64,000 nt of DNA from Streptomyces sp. SID13726 (GTDB lineage Bacteria; Actinomycetota; Actinomycetes; Streptomycetales; Streptomycetaceae): contig NZ_JAAGLY010000005.1 in NCBI RefSeq assembly GCF_010548375.1, positions 310,001 through 374,000 on the forward strand. The letters are read 5' to 3'. Positions 55,366-64,000 of this stretch are shown one piece after another. Both the position numbers and the translations under genes were made by a program. Numbering within the stretch: the stretch's first letter is position 1; every line of letters begins with the position of its first letter. A model generated the notes under the pieces. It searched no databases. It was not told the origin of the DNA and saw only the letters and a list, made by a program, of their open reading frames with translations.

Positions 55366-58161
55366 CTATTGTTCGTACGTCTCAGCCCGGAGGCCAAGCT
55401 GGCCGAGACCCTCCTCAACGACCAAGTCAATGACATGCGGGGGTATCGGCTTCGAGGCTCGAACGGAGACGTCGAGTTCTACGCGGACCTCGGCGCCCTG
55501 TGCGGCGAAAGGCAGCACCGCCACTTTTACGACGTCGCGAACTTTGTCAGCCGGGACATCTGCAATATGCAGTCGCAGACTGGTTGGGCCTGCCGAGGGC
55601 GGCCTTGGCGCTGGGGCCTCTGAGGTCTTCGGCTCCCTGGTCCCGGAGGCGACAGCCGTTCCTGTCCGCGGGCTACTCGTGTCAGAAGGATACGCAGGAG
55701 TTGCCCCAGGGCCGCGCAGGGCCTGGGCGCGTGCGGCCCGTACCAGCCACGTGCCGGGCTGGAAGTCGATCTCATCCGGAGAGATCTCTTCCCCGATGCG
55801 GATCACTGCGTCGGCTGCCTGCCAGGTGGCTCCCGAAACGAGGCCGAAGACTCCACGCCTGACCCCCTCGGCGAGACAGTCGCGCAGTACCTCGATAGAG
55901 GCAAGCTTCGGCAACCGGGGGAAGCGCCGGAACGCCTTGAGTAGGTCCTCTATCTCGACCGCTTCCACGTCTGCCGGAAGCAGGTCGAAGCGGTCCGACA
56001 ACAATGCGGCCGGAGCGAGCCTATCCAGTAGACCGTCACCTGACCGCAGACGTTCCGTGACCCGGGAGGTGACGGTCTCGCTGGCGCGGGGGAGCCCGAG
56101 GTCGAGGTGCTGTGTGGTGGGCGGGGATCCGCCCGTGCCGTTGGCCAGCAAGAACACGTGTCGGTAGGCCGTGGTGAGCAGCCCGGGGAGTCGGTCCTCG
56201 GCGCGTACGACCCTTTCACGAAGGTCGGCTTGCTGTTCCTGATTGAACCGCTTCAGCCGGTGTACGTCGTCTCGCAGTTCGCGCATCGCTGCCAGGGTTC
56301 GTGCCAGTGCGCGGGCACGGCCGAGGGCGCCGGTGTCGGGAGCGACCAGGACCAGCGTGTTCTTGTTGGTACGGCCGGACTGGTCGTATTCGCTCAGGAT
56401 GCGGTGGGCTGCCTCTCTGACGGCGCCCGGGGCAGAAGGCTCGACCCGGTGCTCGGGATCGAGCAGAGCGAGTGTCAGGCGAGGTTCGTCGCGGACGTCC
56501 GCAGAGCTTAGGACGTCTGTCTGGGTGCGCCAGGGGGACTCGGCCGGAACCACACTCTTGGTGGCCTTTTCCAGTAGCTCGGCGATCGCGTCCTCGGGTA
56601 CGGCGCTCTCACGTTCGACGATGACCTTGTTTAGGTTGGGTTCGGTGGTGAAACGGTAGCGGCCACCCTCGTAGCGCATGTACCAGGCGACATTCTTCAC
56701 GGTGTCCCGGACATCTTCGAGAGCGCCGCGAGACAGCCCTGGTCGGCCCACACCGACGGTCATCTGGGCGTCGGATGCCCCCGGGACCTTGTCGGAGCCG
56801 AAGGAGTTGACGAAGGCTGTCGTGGCGAGCTTGGTCGCCAGCCTCAGTTTCTCGACCTCGCCGCCACGGCGCTGGTCCTCGATGCGGGCTCGCGAGTCCT
56901 CGCGAATGATGTCAGCGTTCAGAGCCGCCAGGTAGGAACCACCGGTGATCTTCAATATCTCAGCCCGCACGCCGGGGTCATGGAGAGGGATGTCCCCCGG
57001 GTGGATAAGGGGGGAGATGCGCCCTTCCGCATGGAGAGCCTTGATGCTGTGTGCGAGGGTGCGCAGCGCACCGCGTGTGCGCTGGAAGCCGGACAGCGAG
57101 CCCCAGCGATGGGTGAGCAGGTCGATCAGCTCGGGATGGAAGGGGTAAGCGGCCTCGATGCGATCGCGGTAGACCGGATCACGGTATACAGCTGGCAGAG
57201 CATCGCCGAACTGCTCGGCGTAGTAGTCGCCGTAAGCGTCCGCAACGGTACGGCGCTGGGCTGGAGTACCGGTGCTCTGGAACAGCCGGGTATGCAGGAC
57301 AGGAAAGATGTCATCGCCTTCGACGGGCGTGATGACGTTCTCGGTCCGGCCGAATATCTTTGCCAAGCGCTCCAGTAGATCCTCGTGGTTGATACCCGTG
57401 AAATCTTCGAGGTGGGAAGCGGTGAGGGTCGCGACCAGACAGGCGCCGGGGGTGTTGGCGACCGCCGTGGTCAACTCCTTGATGAAGACGAGAGTGTTGG
57501 TGGTGAGAGCGCCTTGGTCGCCATCGGCGGTGATGGTCTTCGCCAGGTATTCGAGGGTCTCATCCATCAGGATGAGGCAAGGTGTGTAGCGCTTGAGCAG
57601 GGCCACCAGATGAGCGGTGGAGGTCGCTTGGCGGGCCTCGTCTTCCGCGCGAACACCCTCGTATGCTCCTTGCCCGCCAAGTTGAAAGGCGAGATGACCG
57701 AGCAGGGTACGTCCCGGCGAGCGGTTCTCCTTGGTGCGATCCGGGGTCAGAGCGGAGCCGTCGAGGACTACGACGGTGGCTTGCGGAAGGCGGCCATCCT
57801 TGATGGAGGAGGAGAGCTGGCGGGCAAGTCGGGTGCGTGACAGTGCACGGGCGTTGCCAAAGAGATGATAGGCGGACAGCAGGGTGTGTGTCTTTCCGCC
57901 ACCGAATTCCGTCTGCATTCTGTGTACTGCTTTGGCGGCGGGATTTCCGGCCAGTCGATTCCCGATCTCTACAAGAGCGGTGCGTAGATTTGCTGTCAAA
58001 TATGTCTTCTGCACAAAGAGTTGGGCATCGAGGTAATCCTGTGGGCCCTCTCCTTTGCTGACCAAGCCCAGGTCTGCGGCGAACAGCGCCTCGTCGAATG
58101 AGCCGTTGACGATGTCCAGGTGCGGAGGGGCTATCTCGTTCCAACTCTTGAGGCCGGCCAC
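55366..58161 (-). CDS. DUF499 family AAA-like ATPase
   Basis: 931 residues from a GTG at 58161 (AAAGGA upstream). Walker A is in QTEFGGGKTHTLLSAYHLFG (Lys90) and Walker B in CLILMDETLEYLAKT (about 195-205), with sensor-like LVATLTASHLEDF. Regions YPFHPELIDLLTHRWGSLSGFQRTRGALRTLA and LRLATKLATTAFVNSFGSDK are typical of the DUF499 family. A Pro/Ser-rich linker (about 835-870) precedes a C-terminal alpha/beta part. DUF499 ATPases are found with DUF1156 methylases in defence islands. It is 41 bp after the methylase gene in the same operon. Confidence 0.85.
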   Translation of the reverse strand: MAGLKSWNEIAPPHLDIVNGSFDEALFAADLGLVSKGEGPQDYLDAQLFVQKTYLTANLRTALVEIGNRLAGNPAAKAVHRMQTEFGGGKTHTLLSAYHLFGNARALSRTRLARQLSSSIKDGRLPQATVVVLDGSALTPDRTKENRSPGRTLLGHLAFQLGGQGAYEGVRAEDEARQATSTAHLVALLKRYTPCLILMDETLEYLAKTITADGDQGALTTNTLVFIKELTTAVANTPGACLVATLTASHLEDFTGINHEDLLERLAKIFGRTENVITPVEGDDIFPVLHTRLFQSTGTPAQRRTVADAYGDYYAEQFGDALPAVYRDPVYRDRIEAAYPFHPELIDLLTHRWGSLSGFQRTRGALRTLAHSIKALHAEGRISPLIHPGDIPLHDPGVRAEILKITGGSYLAALNADIIREDSRARIEDQRRGGEVEKLRLATKLATTAFVNSFGSDKVPGASDAQMTVGVGRPGLSRGALEDVRDTVKNVAWYMRYEGGRYRFTTEPNLNKVIVERESAVPEDAIAELLEKATKSVVPAESPWRTQTDVLSSADVRDEPRLTLALLDPEHRVEPSAPGAVREAAHRILSEYDQSGRTNKNTLVLVAPDTGALGRARALARTLAAMRELRDDVHRLKRFNQEQQADLRERVVRAEDRLPGLLTTAYRHVFLLANGTGGSPPTTQHLDLGLPRASETVTSRVTERLRSGDGLLDRLAPAALLSDRFDLLPADVEAVEIEDLLKAFRRFPRLPKLASIEVLRDCLAEGVRRGVFGLVSGATWQAADAVIRIGEEISPDEIDFQPGTWLVRAARAQALRGPGATPAYPSDTSSPRTGTAVASGTREPKTSEAPAPRPPSAGPTSLRLHIADVPADKVRDVVKVAVLPFAAQGAEVRVELDVSVRASKPIPPHVIDLVVEEGLGQLGLRAETYEQ

Positions 58162-58202
58162 GGGACGGACGTTCCTTTCGCTATGCGGGTGCTCGAGCGG
58201 TA

Positions 58203-60887
58203 TCAGAGCTGCGGGCCGAAGAGAGTGAGCTCCTCGAAGTCCGGGGAGTACTTGGCAGCCCGTTCCGCCAGGTCGTCGCGGTTGCCACCGAGACCGAGCA
58301 GCAGAGTGCGCTCACGGGAGCCTTCCGGCAGGAGCTGGGTGACGGCGGTAACCAGTGCCCAGAAGGCAGGCTCGGTGCCTGCGCCACTGGCGCCGAGCAG
58401 CGCGTCGAGTTCCTGGCGGCGACCCTCGTCATAGAGCAGGCAGGCGCAGTGCATCACATCTACCCAGGAGGGGCGCTGGCCGAGCGTGATGCTGCGGCGC
58501 TCGTGAGGTCCGAGCAGTTTGTAGTCGGAGCCGGACTTCCGTATCAGCCCTCCCCGTACGGTGAGGGCGTCCAGATGGAGATCGAACGCGCGGCACAGCA
58601 TGTATGCCTCGTCTGCGGGAATCGCCAGTCCGTCGTATGCCCAGCGCCAAGTGAGATAGAAGAGCGCACGACTGTCCAGGCGCTCCAGGGATTCGCCTCC
58701 AGTGAGTGACCTGGTGGCGTGTCGGGCCACAGCTTGACGGGCCAGCACCATCAACTCGTCAACCCCCACTTCGTCTCCCGACAGGCGCAGGACTCGGGAG
58801 TAACGGGCGAAGACCTCGAAGGCGGGGCCGATGGCCGAGACGAAGTAGTCGGCGCCGGACAGTTTCATGTCATCGAAGACAGCGAGGCGTTTGGCGATGC
58901 GGACGTCCAGGTCGCGCACCACATCGTCGTAGAAGCCGTCGATGGCCTTGCCCACCTTGCGGCAGACCAGTACTACTGAGGAGGCCAGTACCGAACCTAC
59001 GTTGGCGGTGGTGCGTCCTGTCCTTTCGGACTGCATCGGCCATGAGGTCGTGACCTTAAGGCCGGCCCGACGCAGAGCACGCAGCAGATGTTCCCAAGCA
59101 GCGTTGTCGGTGTGGGCGAAGACCAACGAAACGATGCCGTCATCGGCAACGACTCGGGCCACCTCGTCTAGGGCACGTTGCAGACGGGCCTCGAATTCGT
59201 CGCGGGATATGTACTCGGCGGAGTCGCGCTGGGCGCGGTTCTGGATTACCTCGGCACGCTTGGGAGTCAGCGCGGTGGCGAAGAGTTCGGGGTACAGGTG
59301 TCCGATGGACCTCTTGAGCCAGACGTAGAAGAAGTCCGAGAGGTCGCCGTACTGAAAAGCGTCATAGTAGGGCGGGTCGATGATGACTGCGTCGAACTCA
59401 CCGTCGGCAAAGGGGAGGTGTTGAGCGTTGGCGCGCTGGACTTGGGAGGGATTGCCCTCGGTGGCGGCGGCGCAGTGGCGCAGGGACTGGGTGATCCAAT
59501 TGAGGGCGCTTGACCAGCCGCTTGGGCCGTCGCTGAACGGGTCGATCTCGGTGAAGTCCCAGGCCATGCGGATGGATTGCTGAGGAAAGGTGCTGCGCGG
59601 CGCTTCCACAGTGGGCCGCCACGTGACGAAGGACGAGTTGTAATCCACCACGCGGTCGACTGCGAGCCCCAGATAGGTCGCTAGAGCCTGGGCCCGTTCC
59701 GGCTCCGTGCCGCTCTCCAGCATCGCCACGTGGGCGGACCGTACAGCCTGGGTCAGCACGCCGAGGACCAACCGCTGGCGGGGGGTGAACATGCCCGCCC
59801 AGGTGTCGATGCCGTAGGTCAAGGAGCGGAGCGTCCGGAACTGTGAGCGCGTCACCAGCTCGTCAGGGATGGGGCTTGTCCCATCCGGATAGTCGTCCAG
59901 ACTATCTGCCAAGATTTCGGCCTGCACAACCGCGGCATGGTCGGCAGCCGTGGGCTCACGGTAAGTGCGTATCCCGTCGGGATCGATGTCGAGCACCGCA
60001 TAGAGGTAGTGACCAAAGCCGTATTCGCGTGCGTAGCTACGTAGTTCCCGGTCCGGACGGGCGGTTCCGCAAACCGGGCAAGTAACGGTCACCTGGGAGC
60101 CGCGACTGGTCTTGGTACCGAGTTTCCAGTCGCTGCCGTCAGTAGGCGGGCCTTCTGCGAGGCGCAGTTCGATCCGGTCCCGTCGTTGGTCGTAGTCGAG
60201 ACGAATCCGGTGCCGGGTGGAATCGGCGAGTTTGCGCGAGGAGATCAGTGGAATCGTCCGGCCACAGTGCGGGTCTGCGCACGGCAGGGTGCGAGCCCAA
60301 AAGTACACGGCGGCCCTGGTGCCGTCCTCCCCGCGGGGAAGGGCCTCGGCAAGCCGGGCGTCCGCCGTCTCACGCACCCACTGGCCCCATTGGGTCAACT
60401 CGTCGATGAAAGGCCGGCCCCCGTCCTCACCAACACCGCCGAAGCGAGCGGGGTACTCCAGGACGCAACGCTGGATGAGGTGGGCGACGGGGTTGATGTC
60501 GACAGCGGTGGTGTCGCACCCGAGGCGCGCGGCCTCCAGAGGGATCGCACCCCCTCCTGCGAAGCAGTCAAGGACTTTGGGACGACGCTCGGGCCAAGCG
60601 GCGGCGAGAGCGGTGCGCAGCGGGGCCAGATAGGCGGGCCGGGATGAAGCCTCGAAAGGGGCGGCCTGGCTGATGTCGGTGAGCAGTCTTTCGCGGGCGG
60701 GTGGGCTGTCGGTTCCTGGGTCGGGGACCAGGCTGGCGAGCACCACGCTTCGGGCCATAGCGAGGGGTCTGCGAGCCCACCACAGGTGCATGGTGGAGAT
60801 GTGGCCGTGTCGCAGATGCTTCTCCCGCGCGGAAGCGGCATTGACGGGGGCCAGCGGGAGCTTCTCCTCGATGAGCGCACGTCTCAC
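58203..60887 (-). CDS. DUF1156 adenine-specific DNA methyltransferase
   Basis: 894 residues. The N-terminal DUF1156 segment (ALIEEKLPLAPVNAASAREKHLRHGHISTMHLWWARRPLAMAR) leads to the AdoMet motif I VLDCFAGGGAIPLEAARLGC (about 106-124). A zinc-ribbon-like insert (CADPHC and CPVC, near 203 and 270) and the catalytic VIIDPPYYDAFQYGDLSDFFYVW (DPPY near 505) follow. It should methylate adenine N6 (or cytosine N4). Its ATG overlaps the helicase stop by 4 bp. In DISARM-related systems such a methylase marks host DNA. Confidence 0.88.
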   Translation of the reverse strand: MRRALIEEKLPLAPVNAASAREKHLRHGHISTMHLWWARRPLAMARSVVLASLVPDPGTDSPPARERLLTDISQAAPFEASSRPAYLAPLRTALAAAWPERRPKVLDCFAGGGAIPLEAARLGCDTTAVDINPVAHLIQRCVLEYPARFGGVGEDGGRPFIDELTQWGQWVRETADARLAEALPRGEDGTRAAVYFWARTLPCADPHCGRTIPLISSRKLADSTRHRIRLDYDQRRDRIELRLAEGPPTDGSDWKLGTKTSRGSQVTVTCPVCGTARPDRELRSYAREYGFGHYLYAVLDIDPDGIRTYREPTAADHAAVVQAEILADSLDDYPDGTSPIPDELVTRSQFRTLRSLTYGIDTWAGMFTPRQRLVLGVLTQAVRSAHVAMLESGTEPERAQALATYLGLAVDRVVDYNSSFVTWRPTVEAPRSTFPQQSIRMAWDFTEIDPFSDGPSGWSSALNWITQSLRHCAAATEGNPSQVQRANAQHLPFADGEFDAVIIDPPYYDAFQYGDLSDFFYVWLKRSIGHLYPELFATALTPKRAEVIQNRAQRDSAEYISRDEFEARLQRALDEVARVVADDGIVSLVFAHTDNAAWEHLLRALRRAGLKVTTSWPMQSERTGRTTANVGSVLASSVVLVCRKVGKAIDGFYDDVVRDLDVRIAKRLAVFDDMKLSGADYFVSAIGPAFEVFARYSRVLRLSGDEVGVDELMVLARQAVARHATRSLTGGESLERLDSRALFYLTWRWAYDGLAIPADEAYMLCRAFDLHLDALTVRGGLIRKSGSDYKLLGPHERRSITLGQRPSWVDVMHCACLLYDEGRRQELDALLGASGAGTEPAFWALVTAVTQLLPEGSRERTLLLGLGGNRDDLAERAAKYSPDFEELTLFGPQL

Positions 60888-63800
60888 TGTGTGTCTCCTC
60901 CTACGGCCTGCGCTGCTTCGATGACGGGTCCGGGGGCGACGCTGTAGCGCACCTCATGCGTGGGCCGGAATTTCCCGGCAAGGGCGACGGCCGGGTCCTG
61001 GATGCGGTAGAGCCGAGGGTGATCGGTAGCGCAGTCGAGCACTACGTAGAGCCAGTAGGCAGGACCGAACTTGCCGGCAGCGATGTACTCGGACCAGGTG
61101 AGCTCGACGGACCCCACTCCGGCGCGTCCCTTCACTTCGATGTAGCGAGTGGTCTCAGCCCGTTGGGAGACGAGGTCGAAGCCCAGGTTGTCGGCTTCGA
61201 CGGACCTGAGGTCTTCGGAGCCATGTGCGTATTCGTGGTCCATGCTGATTTGGACGGCTATCCGTTCGATCTCTGGATCGCTGAGTCCGCGCCTGTTCGC
61301 TGCATGCTCGGCCCAGACATCGACAGGACTGGACGACGCGGGCGGAGGTAGGAGCACTGCCTGCGCGAGAACAGTGACAGGCCCGCGGTCCACTTGCCGT
61401 GTGCGAGCCGTGTCCGCGATCCGCCTGTCACGGCGTTCGAGCACTGTGCGCCGAATGAGTTCCGTCTTGCGATGACGGCCCTCGGCGCCGGCTCTTCCTT
61501 CCTCCAACTCCTCGTCAAGATCGATCAGTTCGGCGTCGTAGCGAGCCAGCAGGGTACGGAACGAGGTGGTCAGGAACTCCTCTTGAATGTCGGCCGTGCG
61601 TGCACGGCGCTCGCGGACCTCGCGCAGTCGAGCCTCGTAGACATTGGCTCGCGCCCACGTGATGAGCTGGGATTCCGGACGGGCGGGCGCCAACCCTTCT
61701 CCAGTCGGCTGTGCGGGTCGCCCAGGCAGCAGGTCGTACAGTGCGCCGCTCGTGGGGAGGAACTCGCCGGCGGCCTCGATGACGGAAGCCATGCTGCGGT
61801 GGACTGTCGAGCGATGTCCGTCGGTGACTTCGCCTTCCAGGATGTGCAGCAGTGCGGGAGCGCTGAGTCCGGGATCATGAAAGACGGCGCCGCGCTGCAG
61901 CGAGCTCGTCGTCTGCTCGATGACCAGGTCCAGGATCGCCTCGAACAAAGGGTGCCCGGGACCGCAGAGTTCCGCTCGCGGCGCCCCTGACTCCGCGTCC
62001 TGCGCCAGCCGTTGCACGGCGACACTCTTGTCGAAGGTGACTCGCTCGTAGGTGGGTTGCAGCTGGCGGAGCGTACCCAGATCACGGTCGCGTGCGATCA
62101 GGATGTCCGGGGTCCGGGTGACCCTGATACTCGCGTGGTCCAGCCGCTCGCGCGCCTGGCCGTGCAGATGGTCGACGGCGTCGAGGAAGAAGCGTTTGAG
62201 GTGTTCGGGAGGCAGCCGACGTTCCTCCGCCCGGGTCGTCTCCTGGCGCTGTATCCGCCAGTCGATGTGGCCCGTGACCAGAGCCTTCTCCGAGAGTTCG
62301 CGCATGCGCGCGATGAGCTGATCGTCGAACTCCCCGTCGTCTGCACCGAATTGAGCTGCTGCATCCTCAGATGTCCGCTCACCTGATACGACGGCTTCGA
62401 GTAGTTCGGGGAGACGGTAGCCGGACAGTATTTCGCCGATGACGTCGAAGACCTGGTCCCCCAGAGCTTCGTTCTGGCGCATGGTCTCGATCTTTCCGAG
62501 CACCGTGGCCAGTACGTGCCCCTCCTTGGTGTTGGCCGCGACGAGATTGAAAATATGAACGTTCTCGGTCTGGCCGATGCGGTGCACTCGTCCCATGCGC
62601 TGTTCAAGGCGGTTGGGGTTCCATGGGATGTCGTAGTTGACCATGAGGTGGCAGAACTGGAGATTGATTCCTTCGCCCGCCGCCTCGGTGGCGATCATGA
62701 TCTGCGCATGTTCCCGGAAGTCACGCTCGGCCTGTACCCGTTCCGCAGGGCGCAGGCCACCGTGGATGACAGCCACGTCGAAGTGCGGGGACAGCCCGCG
62801 GACCAGGAAGTCCAGGGTGTCCTTGTGCTCGGTGAAAACCAGGAGCTTCTTCGAGGCGTCGTCGCCGACCCCGTACTGATCCAGGATCTTCCATAACTCC
62901 TGCAGCTTGATCTCCCCGCCCAGAAGCGCCGTCTCCTCGGCTTGCGCCAGCAGCGGGCGGAGAAGACCGAGTTCGGCCCCGATCTCCTCCGGGTCTCTGA
63001 AGAGGGAGAGCTGATCAAGAGCCTGCTCCTCGAGCGCCCAGCGCTCGTCCTCGGGACGGTCACCGTTGGTGTTCTTGTCCAGCAGGGTTGAGCCGAGGTC
63101 CGTGGCTGTCGCTGTCGGCTGCTCCAGTTCCCGCTCCAGGCGCTCCACGCGGCGCTGCAAGGTCCGGCAGATGGCCCGTACGGAAGAAGCCAGCCGACGC
63201 TGCATGGTCGTCAGGGCGAAACCGGACACGGATGCACGGCCGCCGTCGGTGCGCTCGCGACGGATCTCGGCGAGACCCTGGGTGATGAACTGGGACACCC
63301 GGTTGTACAGGTCGAGCTCGGCACCATCGAGGGTGTATGCGACAGTGTGCGCGACGCGTGGCCGGAAGAGAGGACGGCCGCGCAGGTCCACCATCTGTTC
63401 CTTGGTGGTCCTGGAGTAGTGGTGCGGCATGATCTCTACGCGGTCGGGGCACCGGTCGCCGTATGCGTCGCGATCCAGCAGCCGCATCAGCCCCCACAGG
63501 GACTCCTCGCGGCCGGAGTGCGGAGTGGCCGTGAGGAGCAGCAGTCGTTCAGCGTGACGTGCCACGCGCTCGGCGGCCTTGTACCGGCCTGTGCGGTTGT
63601 CGATCGCCCCGCGCTTGTTGACCTTCAGGGTGTAGCCGTGGGCCTCGTCGAGGACCGCCAGGTCCCAAGGGCGTTGTGCGGCGGCGAAGGAAGCGAGGAC
63701 TGTCTCCGTCTTCAGCAGATCGCGGGAGACGATGAAGACGCCGTCGGACTCCCAGGGGTTGGCCATGGGGTCCGCGTCCAGGGTGTCCCTGGTGATGCGG

Positions 63801-64000
63801 CGGGCTGCGATCCGGAAGCGCTCGTCGAGTTCGCGCTGCCACTGGAAGCCGAGGTTGGCAGGGGCGACGATCAGCACTCGGTCGGCCGCACTGCGGAGTT
63901 GGAGCTCCTTGATGTAGAGCCCGGTCATGATCGTCTTGCCGGCCCCTGGATCATCAGCCAGCAGGAAACGCAGCCGAGGTTCCTCCAGGAACCTGCCGTA
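60884..64000 (-). CDS. DISARM-type (DrmD-like) SNF2/DEAH helicase with nuclease-like C-terminus, 5' end beyond window
   Basis: 1038 residues visible; the frame enters from the right edge, where RFLLADDPGAGKTIMTGLY is Walker A, so the true start lies outside. Motifs: LAVLDEAHGYTLKV (DEAH), LLLLTATPHSGREESLWGLMRLLD (motif III), LLVFTEHKDTLDFLVRGL, NRLEQRMGRVHRIGQTENVHIFNLVA (motif VI). The C-terminus has LGFDLVSQRAETTRYIEVKGRAGVGSVELTWSEY, the pattern of DUF3883 and of PD-(D/E)xK nucleases. It is the first gene of the helicase-methylase-DUF499 operon. Confidence 0.9.
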   Translation of the reverse strand, partial: YGRFLEEPRLRFLLADDPGAGKTIMTGLYIKELQLRSAADRVLIVAPANLGFQWQRELDERFRIAARRITRDTLDADPMANPWESDGVFIVSRDLLKTETVLASFAAAQRPWDLAVLDEAHGYTLKVNKRGAIDNRTGRYKAAERVARHAERLLLLTATPHSGREESLWGLMRLLDRDAYGDRCPDRVEIMPHHYSRTTKEQMVDLRGRPLFRPRVAHTVAYTLDGAELDLYNRVSQFITQGLAEIRRERTDGGRASVSGFALTTMQRRLASSVRAICRTLQRRVERLERELEQPTATATDLGSTLLDKNTNGDRPEDERWALEEQALDQLSLFRDPEEIGAELGLLRPLLAQAEETALLGGEIKLQELWKILDQYGVGDDASKKLLVFTEHKDTLDFLVRGLSPHFDVAVIHGGLRPAERVQAERDFREHAQIMIATEAAGEGINLQFCHLMVNYDIPWNPNRLEQRMGRVHRIGQTENVHIFNLVAANTKEGHVLATVLGKIETMRQNEALGDQVFDVIGEILSGYRLPELLEAVVSGERTSEDAAAQFGADDGEFDDQLIARMRELSEKALVTGHIDWRIQRQETTRAEERRLPPEHLKRFFLDAVDHLHGQARERLDHASIRVTRTPDILIARDRDLGTLRQLQPTYERVTFDKSVAVQRLAQDAESGAPRAELCGPGHPLFEAILDLVIEQTTSSLQRGAVFHDPGLSAPALLHILEGEVTDGHRSTVHRSMASVIEAAGEFLPTSGALYDLLPGRPAQPTGEGLAPARPESQLITWARANVYEARLREVRERRARTADIQEEFLTTSFRTLLARYDAELIDLDEELEEGRAGAEGRHRKTELIRRTVLERRDRRIADTARTRQVDRGPVTVLAQAVLLPPPASSSPVDVWAEHAANRRGLSDPEIERIAVQISMDHEYAHGSEDLRSVEADNLGFDLVSQRAETTRYIEVKGRAGVGSVELTWSEYIAAGKFGPAYWLYVVLDCATDHPRLYRIQDPAVALAGKFRPTHEVRYSVAPGPVIEAAQAVGGDTQ

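Overview
The window is high-GC actinobacterial DNA and almost certainly Streptomyces chromosome. It has very GC-rich third codon positions, many GTG starts, 4-bp stop/start overlaps, an SsgA-family sporulation regulator, a DmdR/IdeR-type iron box, the ybaB-recR and lysC-asd neighbourhoods, and a tRNA-Pro remnant without an encoded CCA. It holds about 46 supported protein genes.

Layout. 1-8.1 kb: an aminotransferase cut by the left edge, a YG-repeat membrane protein, a PstS-like membrane protein, a Tat-exported M28 peptidase, a NarL-type two-component operon with a third membrane gene, and a SLATT protein. 8.3-21.0 kb: ybaB, recR, a DUF5063 gene, an SsgA-like/XRE pair, a neprosin-domain protein with a small overlapping partner, a TSUP permease, two small genes, an OmpR-type two-component pair, aspartokinase (with a likely internal beta-subunit start), asd, and a SigE-family sigma factor with its membrane partner. 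21-33 kb: SURF1, a SnoaL-like protein, an S9 peptidase, a TrkA-type ion-channel protein, a YraQ/TIGR03943 permease pair, a TetR gene with a visible operator, an NAD(P)-binding protein, a dienelactone hydrolase, and two paralogous amidohydrolases with good promoters. 33-43 kb: a 182-bp MITE flanked by CTAG, a pyruvyltransferase-like gene, a family 2 glycosyltransferase, a 1327-residue HTH/STAND/WD40 protein, and an ArsR regulator overlapping an MgtA-type P-ATPase.

42.8-51.4 kb: a tightly packed minus-strand operon. It encodes an 1842-residue GltB-like protein, a CysJ-like diflavin reductase, a HemS/HmuS-like protein and an 82-residue protein. An iron-box-like sequence sits upstream. No GltD is present, so I infer an iron-responsive redox unit in which the diflavin reductase is the electron donor. 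This is one of the two most interesting parts of the window.

51.5-64.0 kb: a SulP transporter and a VapBC toxin-antitoxin pair with two tandem operators, then a decayed stretch holding two frameshifted pseudogenes. Next comes the 3' part of a tRNA-Pro with its terminator, read as the attachment-site scar of an integrated element. To its right, running off the window, is a three-gene cassette: a DEAH/SNF2 helicase with a nuclease-like C-terminal domain, a DUF1156 DNA methyltransferase and a DUF499 ATPase. This resembles DISARM-related (ARMADA-type) anti-phage systems, and is the second main point of interest.

Short tandem repeats sit at several gene 3' ends, often containing the stop codons. 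All functions are read from sequence motifs; no database search was possible.
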